Assembly: GCA_900318115.1 (NCBI GenBank)
Contig: ONJJ01000017.1
Coordinates: forward strand, 1-60,754
Direction of reading: 5' to 3'
Length of the DNA stretch: 60,754 nt
Source of the DNA: an uncultured Prevotellaceae bacterium
Lineage (GTDB): Bacteria; Bacteroidota; Bacteroidia; Bacteroidales; Bacteroidaceae
The number at the start of each line of letters is the position of its first letter. The first letter of the stretch is position 1. The notes under the pieces were generated by a model that was not told the origin of the DNA, made no database searches, and was given only the letters and a program-made list of their open reading frames with translations. This document shows, piece by piece, positions 55,101-60,754 of this stretch. A program made the translations under genes and the position numbers.

Positions 55101-57014
55101 CTGGCTATGCTTGTAGATGCCGACCCATGCGTTCTTGCCCACGGGGGCATTCTCGTAGCTGACCGTGAGCGTGCCGCCAGGCTGTAGGGTTGTGGTGCTC
55201 AGCGTGAGACTCGGTGCCGTGGAACCCGTCACGCGGATAGTCTGCGGAGCGGAGTATTCGCTCCAGTCGAGGTTCATCGAACGGTTGCGGCAGCGAATAA
55301 AGTAGGTGCCGGAAGGCAGGTCAGCGGCGGCGACCTCAAGAGTCGTGACGGGCAAACCTTCGCGAACGTTCTTGGGCAGATATTTGTTATCCACATCGTA
55401 GAAATCCTCGAAGAGGAGGATGCGACTAAAGACTATGTCCGAGAACCCGGCATCGCGAGCTATCTGGTACTGGCTGCTGTGCAGCCCTCCAACGGCTGTC
55501 TGCTGCTGAATAGTGGCGGGCAGGGGGATGACATAGGCGGAGCCATCACGGGTAAACCGCGAAGCACAGTCTATGACAGGCGTGGCGGGGATGTCGGGCT
55601 GCGCGAGGCAGCGCGCGAAGCGGTCGATAAGCACATTGTCGAGAGCCAGGCGGCGGTTGCCGATGGAGTATGTCTCCACGGTCATCGTAGCGCTCGAGGG
55701 GTCGAATTCCAAGATCTGATAGGTCCATTGGTCGATGGTTTTCTGAACCTCATCGCGGTTGCGGTTGTCAGGCGTGCTGCCCCACAGCTGTTCGTAGTCC
55801 TGAGCCGAGGTGCCGACACCACCGCCGCTGATGATGTGGTACACGGGCCATTCTGTCATCTGACCGCGGGCATAGAGGTGATGGTGACCGGCGCAGTTGA
55901 TGACGTGTTTCTTGGACGACGAAAGGATGGGCATCACCTCATTGGTCATCCACGGATTGGTGTCGCCGGCCCATTGCTCGGCAAACATCGGGCGGTGCTG
56001 CACACTGACGATAAAACGCACCGAAGCATCGGCATCGGCGGCGGCGACCACACGCCGCACCCATTGTTTCTGGACGTCGGACGTACCGTCGGTATTCATC
56101 ACCACAAACAGCACGGGGCCTGCCTGATAGGCGTAGTAGAGAGCCGTGCCGCTTGTGATTCCCTGATAGGCGATGTTGCCGTAGGAAGCGTAATGGCGCT
56201 TATAAAGTTCCAGCTGCGGGTCCTTGAACAACTCGTGGTTGCCGACACAGGTCATGATAGGCACATGCGACATCACCTCGCGCGATTTATAAAGATGTGT
56301 AAACTCATACTGGCGCACGGAACCGGAGTCCACCTGGTCGCCCACATTCATGATTAGGCGCACATGCTCCTCCAAGGGTGCTTCACCATATTTAGCGTCG
56401 AGTGTACGCTTAGCCATGCGCAGCAGCCATTCGTAGTCCGACCGCTCGTTGCGCTGGTGGTCACCCACCATCAGTATGCGGAAGGGCTCGGTGCTGTCGG
56501 CTCCGGGCTGCGTGCGGAAGCGGAAAACCTCACTCATGCGCTCGCCGGCAACGACCTGATAGTAATACACCGTATTGGCTTCGAGACCCTCGAGGCGGGC
56601 CGAGTTCCAATAGTAGCTCGGGGCGACCTCACGGGCAGAGGATGCGACCTGGAGGCTGAGCTGGTCGGCGGCAGTTCCGTAGCGCACGACAGCGCCTTCG
56701 ACCACAGCGTTGGATTTCCAGCACACCTGAATACTGTGAGCGGTAGGCTCGTTGAGGTAGGGCGAAGTCATGGCGGCGGGCGTCTCCACAGGCAACACCG
56801 TCAGGCGTACCGCATTGAACGTGTTGTCACCGTTGTCAAAATAGTAGATGTCGGGCTCCGTCATCGTCACGTCGTTCACCGTTCGTGAACCTCCTTCCCG
56901 GATACTGTAGTCCCTGAACCGGCCTATCTGCTTCGCCTCCTGGCTGTGCAATGGAGCAGCCGCGGAAGCCAGCAGCAACATGGCGATGGCATTTAACAAA
57001 AGTTCTTTCTTCAT
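52197..57014 (-). CDS. Exported fusion of a purple-acid-phosphatase-like domain and a GH115 glycoside hydrolase, with sorting tail
   Basis: A 1605-aa exported protein; signal MKKELLLNAIAMLLLASAAA. Residues about 75-170 are the Fn3-like PAP N-domain; 175-465 the metallophosphoesterase with GDHQRN (Asp185), GDQVDSG (Asp226), GNHE (Asn259-His260), QHRP (His340) and GHHHLYA (His377-379). Residues 475-690 are Fn3/Ig-like. About 695-1300 match GH115, alpha-glucuronidases (QGTDMRGTIYAIYSFSEQVL, YRAWFPNDEDLFVPW, RLKLNTVEYTA). A helical region, a CBM-like module (about 1390-1560) and a tail RGLYIVDGRKVAIR follow. The combination suggests removal of both phosphate and uronic acid groups from one glycan; substrate specificity is inferred. 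A box TATCTTTG at 57139-57132 may be its promoter. Confidence 0.82.
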   Translation of the reverse strand: MKKELLLNAIAMLLLASAAAPLHSQEAKQIGRFRDYSIREGGSRTVNDVTMTEPDIYYFDNGDNTFNAVRLTVLPVETPAAMTSPYLNEPTAHSIQVCWKSNAVVEGAVVRYGTAADQLSLQVASSAREVAPSYYWNSARLEGLEANTVYYYQVVAGERMSEVFRFRTQPGADSTEPFRILMVGDHQRNERSDYEWLLRMAKRTLDAKYGEAPLEEHVRLIMNVGDQVDSGSVRQYEFTHLYKSREVMSHVPIMTCVGNHELFKDPQLELYKRHYASYGNIAYQGITSGTALYYAYQAGPVLFVVMNTDGTSDVQKQWVRRVVAAADADASVRFIVSVQHRPMFAEQWAGDTNPWMTNEVMPILSSSKKHVINCAGHHHLYARGQMTEWPVYHIISGGGVGTSAQDYEQLWGSTPDNRNRDEVQKTIDQWTYQILEFDPSSATMTVETYSIGNRRLALDNVLIDRFARCLAQPDIPATPVIDCASRFTRDGSAYVIPLPATIQQQTAVGGLHSSQYQIARDAGFSDIVFSRILLFEDFYDVDNKYLPKNVREGLPVTTLEVAAADLPSGTYFIRCRNRSMNLDWSEYSAPQTIRVTGSTAPSLTLSTTTLQPGGTLTVSYENAPVGKNAWVGIYKHSQHPGSNDPSYAWKYTSAANGTIRFTINDAGTYFAVLFGDDGYNEISPRFPFKVSADVTEGLTMKGGQVAIVMPSGETSQVKLAVAALQRDFEKVMGFKPAVVNTLGTTDGVELVVVNQATEGARNLGTQKELAGFESHAVYADAQNRRIYLQGTDMRGTIYAIYSFSEQVLGVPPLWYWCDWQPEQQAEIAVPDDFDYFQPSPTVRYRAWFPNDEDLFVPWRRKSSDNNERWLETMLRLKLNTVEYTATVTTSGTLNGEAMLYKKYGLVLTSHHMVALNNSFANWDAYWQQVKHTTPPALSVKDMTSLRDFWQYNINAVMKSGVENLWQVAFRGKTDQPFWSVFTDAPASDRERAEVINRMVKEQYDMICASTGEDNPFVRMTFYDEISTLLAAGYLKPPSATNMLWTFVAGRRDHYPYDDLVNWTNTDNVKLGYYMNLQFYSTGAHLAPAEGPWKMEDNYRYVQGKGPLTFSVVNAGNLREFLMEMSANAAMMWDSEGYTTDAFLRRFCAQYFGEEHAEEAAQLYHDYYYAYWNPKKSDFPGGFDRQYVFQDLRHSQVIKQINNTWSTFKANPFTEIGYESVTGRTFRIEGRNPVDSVLAGMSREMKAFANVARRCEELQSRLPEGAQTFFYDHLSAYAHYMQQLSTAVYHFVHAYKYKNDDRHGHLSAAYEAIKEAKAALKASEHGVFSHWYDTDDKFEMDARIEAIRSRLAEEDDLTLTKKLIENYDFEYNHECQLNAVGNIGRGIPCGWESKGELKKGANGLDSYGVNQGASNYHGNNVCWINSVPMPDEFWLYQTIPAAKLTPGTYRVCCKLWVEVNKKTNCRLFANSNVQYYGTENDYTNLLTPDEVNTYAGYAGGNTTDFVLRDMEVEVEVGEGEDLTIGIKTGNQRNNGVRSTNDNAGWFKVDFFRIHRIGGDPDAINAQRMDNGHAGLNKGSIYNTAGLNLTNPHRGLYIVDGRKVAIR

Positions 57015-57551
57015 AGTAACTATTTTATATTAACACTTTATTCGTCGTTCCATAATTTTGTTTGTGCTTGAAGAGTTAAGTAATTGAATGTGTTTGGGTA
57101 ATGAATTGATATATTAGGCTCATTTCGGACGCAAAGATATACATAATAATACGCACAAAACCAAAATAATATGTCATAAAAGAAAAAATATCGTTCAAAA
57201 GCAAGAATATTATCAGAAAGAACAAGTGTTTTGGTCCAAATCTACACTTTTTACCCCACATTTGGACACAAAGACAAGACGGAATCATTCAATCAGCCAA
57301 ATCTTTTGCCCATTTTCTGCATTTCGCCCCTTCCATTCCCCTTCGATTCCACATCATCGCTCCATGAGATTCCCGATACTCAGCGGGCTTAGCCCCCCTC
57401 TATAGACCCCTTATAGGGGGTCTTAAGAGGTGGGGCTCACGCCCTCGAGTTCGGCAGTCCTTGCCTAATCAAACCTCCTTCCCGTTCGGACATCTGCAAG
57501 CCAGCTTTCATGCCGCTCACTTAATCAGCGGGGCATGGGGGGAGATGGAAA
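57015..57551. other. 537-bp intergenic region upstream of the phosphatase-GH115 gene
   Basis: The first 230 bp are AT-rich and hold a likely minus 7 box TATCTTTG (57139-57132, minus strand). Further right is a hairpin AGACCCC/GGGGTCT at about 57404-57424, another GCGGGCT/AGCCC-like stem just before it, and an imperfect CATGCCGCT / AGCGGGGCATG stem at about 57509-57538 that could end transcription of the gene stopping at 57552. No convincing gene; a 70-codon open frame at 57076-57288 overlaps the promoter. Confidence 0.6.
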
Positions 57552-58037
57552 TTAGAGTGCTGCTACTTGTCCGATGGTCTTGCGCAGCGAGAAAGCTGGC
57601 CAGCCCATGCGGGCGATGAGGGTTGAGAAGGTGATGCGGTCGCGGGCAGGCACTTCCAACTGGTAGGTGTCGGTGGCAGGTTCCGCCTCGTCGGTCAGGT
57701 CGGTGGCATCGTAGTAGTAGCCGGCCTCTGGCAGCATCTCCTCGGTCATGTCTGAGGGTTGCAGTAGAGTGGCGGCTGTCAGCGTGTCGCCCTTAGCCTC
57801 TACCAGATAGAGGGCATTGTCCACCTCGGGGTGCTGGTAGGCATCACGCAGGTCGAGCTGGCCACCGGTGAATGCTATCAGTCGAGGCTCGGAAATCTGC
57901 ACGCCCAGATAGTGGTAGCAGTCGGCCGTCTGCTCGTAGAGTGTGCAGAGGTAGTGGGTGCCCGTGGCATCGACGGCGGTCAGAATCTGGGGCACGTCGT
58001 AGTATTCGAGGGTATCGGTCAGCGTGAGTGATCTCAT
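57552..58037 (-). CDS. Conserved hypothetical protein, DUF6575-like
   Basis: A 161-aa soluble protein without signal or membrane segments. The N-terminal part has the pattern LEYYDVPQILTAVDATGTHY, LCTLYEQ, GVQISEPRLIAFTGGQLDLR and DAY, which resembles what I know as DUF6575. The C-terminal part is shorter and acidic. The ATG at 58037 overlaps the stop of the preceding gene as ATGA, showing translational coupling. I do not know its function; the tight pairing suggests the two products act together. Confidence 0.65.
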   Translation of the reverse strand: MRSLTLTDTLEYYDVPQILTAVDATGTHYLCTLYEQTADCYHYLGVQISEPRLIAFTGGQLDLRDAYQHPEVDNALYLVEAKGDTLTAATLLQPSDMTEEMLPEAGYYYDATDLTDEAEPATDTYQLEVPARDRITFSTLIARMGWPAFSLRKTIGQVAAL

Positions 58038-58456
58038 ATCTGTAGCATTTTGAGGTTTGACATCTGGAACTGCCGGGTGCGCCACCATGTGTAGTGTGAG
58101 CGGTGAACACCCGTCTGCTTGAGCACTCCGTCCGCCGGGTTCAGCATGAGAGCGATGATGCCCTTGTACTGGCGGAACATGGGGAGTTTAAGATTGCGGC
58201 GGGCTTTCGCCTCGTTGTCTATCAGCGACAGCCCGACGGCAAGCGGCAACTGTTCACCCCAGTGACGCTGCGGACAGGCCTCGGCGTAGGTCTGAAAATC
58301 AGCCTCGCTGTAGGTGTCGGCCTGCTTTGCCAACCGGAAGAATGAGTGCTCCGAGGGCACAAGAACGTCGTCGGGCGGGCATCCGTCGGGCATTGTGCAT
58401 GTCCACGCAGGCTGGTACTCCTTGCAGTAGTCGGCAATCTTGTATGGCGTCAGCAT
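58034..58456 (-). CDS. Hypothetical protein, first gene of a coupled pair
   Basis: A 140-aa soluble protein, not recognised. It has a Cys/Trp/Tyr-rich N-terminus (MLTPYKIADYCKEYQPAWTC), a middle segment with FRLAKQADTYSEADF and HWGEQLPLAVGLSLIDNEAK, and a basic C-terminal third (HRSHYTWWRTRQF). It is preceded by TTG-N18-TAACTTTG at 58543-58515 and ends inside the start codon of the DUF6575-like gene. Two small coupled soluble genes between surface-protein genes may be a toxin-antitoxin or other accessory pair, but nothing in the sequence proves that. Confidence 0.6.
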   Translation of the reverse strand: MLTPYKIADYCKEYQPAWTCTMPDGCPPDDVLVPSEHSFFRLAKQADTYSEADFQTYAEACPQRHWGEQLPLAVGLSLIDNEAKARRNLKLPMFRQYKGIIALMLNPADGVLKQTGVHRSHYTWWRTRQFQMSNLKMLQI

Positions 58457-58514
58457 AATCGTTCTATCTTGTTTTTGTTCAACACAATTTATGATGTTTG
58501 AAGCGTTTCGGCTG

Positions 58515-58543
58515 CAAAGTTACAACTTTTTTGCGAATTGCAA
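58515..58543 (-). promoter_or_regulatory. Promoter of the coupled hypothetical gene pair
   Basis: Minus strand TTG at 58543-58541, 18 nt, TAACTTTG at 58522-58515. Confidence 0.6.
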
Positions 58544-58652
58544 GCGGTTTGAGTATAAAAAAGAGAAGAAAGGCGGGCGAAAGTGTTGCGTTTCGTCACT
58601 TTCGCCCGCCTGTAGAGTGCTTTTTACTTTGTTATGGAATGAATCACAACGA

Positions 58653-60578
58653 TTACTTCACCACGACCTTCTTACCGCCGACGATGAACAATCCCTTCGT
58701 GGGCTGCATCACGCGGCGACCCTGCAGGTCATAGACGGCAGCATCCTTGGTGTCAACAGTCGTCTTGACGGTGCTGATGCCAGTGGTCTCGCCCTCAAAG
58801 ACGATGCTCAGTGCACGGGCATGGGCGGGCGACGACGGAACAAGCTCAATCCAGCACTTGCCAGCGGCCAGCGTGCCGGCATCCTTCACCCATACGAAAT
58901 TGTGGCCGGTCAGCACGTAGTGGTCGGCGGCCTCCATGTCCTCGTCGGTGAACGTCTTGTCCACCAGCGTACCCTTGAAGTGCTCGCTGTCGTAGTCCAC
59001 GTTGTCGGCTTCCTCGCTGCTCACGATGATGCTCACCTCAACCTCCGTGTCGTTGTCGTTGTAGATGAAGTAAGGCATCTCGGCGGCTATCACGCTCAGT
59101 TCGGCGGTCAGTTCCACCTCCGTGTTGGTCACGCTCTTCACCGAGTAGAGCTTCACGCCCGTCACGGCATTCTCTATCTGTCGCTTGTCGGCATCGATGC
59201 GGGCCATGTAGCTCTTGGCAGGGATGGTCAGCGTGATGCGCGACACTTCCACCTTGGTAGTGTTGATGGCTGTGCTGAGTGCAGCGATGGCTGCTTCAAC
59301 CTGCTCCTGCGTAGCGTCGCCGTTATCCTTCACGGCCTTGGCAGCGTTGATGGCATCCAAGAGCGTAGCGGCAGCGGTGGGGTTGCTGTCCTTGATGCTG
59401 TTGTAGTAGGTCTCAGCAGCGGTGATGTCATCGTTCAGCGCGGTCTTGGTCTCGGTCAGCACGGTCTGCTCGGCTGTCGTCTTGGCACTCGCGAGTGCAG
59501 CAATGGCAGCGTCAACCTGCTCCTGCGTGGCATCGGTATTGTCCTTCACGGCCTTGGCAGCGTTGATGGCATCCAAGAGCGTAGCGGCAGCGGTGGGGTT
59601 GCTGTCTTTGATGCTGTTGTAGTATGCCTCTGCGTCGGTGATGTCGTCGTTCAGTTCGTTCTTGGTCTCTGTCAGCACAGCATCCTCGGCAGTAGTCTTG
59701 GCCGTATTGAGTGCCGACAGGGCATTGTTGACTTCCTCCTGCGTAGCGTCGCCCTTTTCCTGCATGGCCTTGGCCGTGTCGATGGCAGTCTTCAGTGCGG
59801 CTGCAGCCTCAGTGTGGTCGTCCTTGATGCTGTTGTAGTAGGTCTCGGCCTCGGTGATGGCGGTGTTCAGCGCGGTCTTGTCAGCCAAAATGGTAAAGTT
59901 GGCAGTAGCTGTGCCACTGTAGTTACCCATACCTGTGACGGTCACGGTGGCGGTGCCTGTCTCCACGTTGTTCGAGTAGGCCACGGTGTAGTCGGTGTTC
60001 AAGACGAGCGTGGTCTCGCCGTCCATCACGGTGACAGTCGGCGTAATTGCACTGCCCGTATAGGTCTGGTCGGCGATGGTCTGAATCCAAGCGTCCTGCA
60101 GGTTCTTCGTATAAGTCACCACTACCCATACGTTAGCCTCGGGCATGGTGAACGTCCAGGTGCCGTCCTGCTGCTTCGTCACTTCTACCTCGTCCATAAG
60201 GCTGGGAGCGCGGAAGGAGCGTGCGGCTGATTCCCATGAGGTATAGGCGCGGACGGTCACGTCCTTTGCCGAGTAGCCCTCGTCGGGAGTCACCGTTACG
60301 GTCACCACGTCGTCATAGCAGGCCTGCGTAGCGGCAGCACCGCCCACGCTGAAGGCCACCGTGCCGTGCAGCGACTCGCCAACCGTCAAATCGAACAGCG
60401 TTGTGGCATAGTATTCAATCTCCAGCTCCACGTCGTAGGCGGGCATCGATGCCAAAGTCCATTTGTTTGTTTGGGCATCATACGTCAGGTTGATTGGGTC
60501 GGGCTCCTGTGCCCATGCGCCCGTCACTACTGCTACCAGCAGCGCGAGCATTGAAAACACTTTCTTTTTCATATTCAT
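58653..60578 (-). CDS. Exported repeat protein with three FIVAR-like helical repeats and sorting tail
   Basis: A 641-aa exported protein; signal MNMKKKVFSMLALLVAVVTG. Residues about 25-60 are a short ASMPAYDVELEIEYYAT unit of the kind repeated in Prevotella surface proteins. Residues about 155-225 are an MBG/YDG-like beta domain (IADQTYTGSAITPTVTV). Residues about 228-445 are three 72-residue helical repeats, each with YYNSIKD, AINAAKAV or similar, and DATQEQV. The C-terminus YDLQGRRVMQPTKGLFIVGG leads into a basic sorting tail. No enzymatic motif. A stalk or adhesin-like surface role is inferred. It follows a truncated gene with a similar N-terminus. Confidence 0.75.
   Translation of the reverse strand: MNMKKKVFSMLALLVAVVTGAWAQEPDPINLTYDAQTNKWTLASMPAYDVELEIEYYATTLFDLTVGESLHGTVAFSVGGAAATQACYDDVVTVTVTPDEGYSAKDVTVRAYTSWESAARSFRAPSLMDEVEVTKQQDGTWTFTMPEANVWVVVTYTKNLQDAWIQTIADQTYTGSAITPTVTVMDGETTLVLNTDYTVAYSNNVETGTATVTVTGMGNYSGTATANFTILADKTALNTAITEAETYYNSIKDDHTEAAAALKTAIDTAKAMQEKGDATQEEVNNALSALNTAKTTAEDAVLTETKNELNDDITDAEAYYNSIKDSNPTAAATLLDAINAAKAVKDNTDATQEQVDAAIAALASAKTTAEQTVLTETKTALNDDITAAETYYNSIKDSNPTAAATLLDAINAAKAVKDNGDATQEQVEAAIAALSTAINTTKVEVSRITLTIPAKSYMARIDADKRQIENAVTGVKLYSVKSVTNTEVELTAELSVIAAEMPYFIYNDNDTEVEVSIIVSSEEADNVDYDSEHFKGTLVDKTFTDEDMEAADHYVLTGHNFVWVKDAGTLAAGKCWIELVPSSPAHARALSIVFEGETTGISTVKTTVDTKDAAVYDLQGRRVMQPTKGLFIVGGKKVVVK
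59280..59900 (-). repeat. Three 216-bp tandem repeats in the exported repeat protein gene
   Basis: The word CAYGGCCTTG recurs at 59331, 59547 and 59763, exactly 216 bp (72 codons) apart. The first two units share long identical blocks around 59341-59397 and 59557-59613; the third is more diverged. Confidence 0.92.
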
Positions 60579-60618
60579 TATTGTTTTAGTTGTTTGAAAC
60601 TTCTTTGTTTAACAATGA

Positions 60619-60754
60619 TTACACAGAATTCTTGGTGTAGTATGTCACTTCCAGTTCGACGTCGTATTCGGGCATCGTGCTGAGTGTCCACACCGTACCG
60701 TCGGCACTGGGCGTGAGGTCGATGGGGTCAGGGTCTTGTGCCCATGCGCCCGTC
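60619..60754 (-). CDS. 3' end of a short gene duplicating the N-terminal region of the exported repeat protein
   Basis: Partial gene running off the right edge. The 44 visible codons read TGAWAQDPDPIDLTPS then TVWTLSTMPEYDVELEVTYY and end TKNSV-stop at 60619. They align with residues about 19-60 of the downstream protein (TGAWAQEPDPINLTYD, ASMPAYDVELEIEYYAT). The stop codon comes where the paralog continues, so this is either a mini exported protein of about 60 aa or a truncated duplicate. It ends 40 nt before the next start codon. Confidence 0.6.
   Translation of the reverse strand, partial: TGAWAQDPDPIDLTPSADGTVWTLSTMPEYDVELEVTYYTKNSV

Noticed and set aside
57076-57288. A 70-codon hydrophobic open frame on the minus strand
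   Set aside because: It lies in the AT-rich promoter region of the phosphatase-GH115 gene and covers the minus 7 box; hydrophobic content follows from AT-rich codons.

Overview
The window looks like a chromosomal segment of a moderately GC-rich Bacteroidales bacterium, most likely Prevotellaceae. Four things point there: Bacteroidetes-type promoters (TTG, 18-22 nt, TAnnTTTG) in front of many genes; several large exported proteins ending in a short type IX-like sorting tail (GLYIV..GKKVVVK type); the gene order topA-aroK-speA-argB-ECF sigma; and families largely confined to this phylum (DUF4954, TPR-TM-AraC regulators, meso-diaminopimelate dehydrogenase).

Layout. 1-0.6 kb: a partial lytic transglycosylase runs head-on into an M60-like glycoprotein peptidase that has lost its C-terminus; both genes end at one abrupt junction. 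0.6-9 kb: the M60 peptidase, a large surface lectin-like protein and a DUF4954 hexapeptide-repeat protein. 9-11.6 kb: a repeat-rich island with a methyltransferase-like gene carrying a 90-bp tandem duplication, a 22-bp minisatellite, and a REP-associated tyrosine (HUH) transposase whose catalytic domain is split by a Pro/Ser/Ala-rich insert. A 24-bp REP-like element occurs four times here. 11.6-14.4 kb: a cytidylyltransferase-aminotransferase fusion diverges from a licD gene, a candidate module for zwitterionic surface-glycan decoration. 14.4-23.6 kb: glycan and glycoprotein degradation, with a GH36 alpha-galactosidase, a GH2 beta-galactosidase and a divergent secreted metallopeptidase. The divergent promoters share an 18-bp perfect palindrome, and a 36-bp G-quadruplex repeat array lies between the two glycosidases.

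23.7-33 kb: the housekeeping operon topA-aroK-speA-argB-sigma factor. Its usual last gene, an anti-sigma-like membrane protein, is separated from the sigma gene by an hsp20 gene with a consensus sigma-54 promoter and an AGCS amino-acid symporter. 33-39.7 kb: ddh-ribF-CPBP protease, and polA followed by an aldo/keto reductase. 39.8-42.1 kb: a TPR-TM-AraC regulator and a stand-alone mini AraC paralog. 42.2-47.6 kb: an O-methyltransferase, aroQ, a polyprenyl synthase, a radical SAM protein, tRNA-Gln, tyrS and an NlpC/P60 hydrolase. 47.8-60.8 kb: a 1082-aa exported protein, a YpfJ-type zinc peptidase, a 1605-aa purple-acid-phosphatase/GH115 fusion, an uncharacterised translationally coupled gene pair, and an exported protein with three 216-bp repeats preceded by a truncated copy of its own N-terminus.

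Taken together this is a gut or rumen type glycan forager: exported peptidases and glycosidases probably act on mucin-like or plant glycoproteins, beside ordinary core genes. The most unusual parts are the transposase with its REP-like elements embedded in coding sequence (a second repeat family sits inside argB and polA), the phosphatase-GH115 fusion, the sigma-54 promoter of hsp20, and the cytidylyltransferase-transaminase/LicD pair. All assignments come from reading the sequence; no database search was run.
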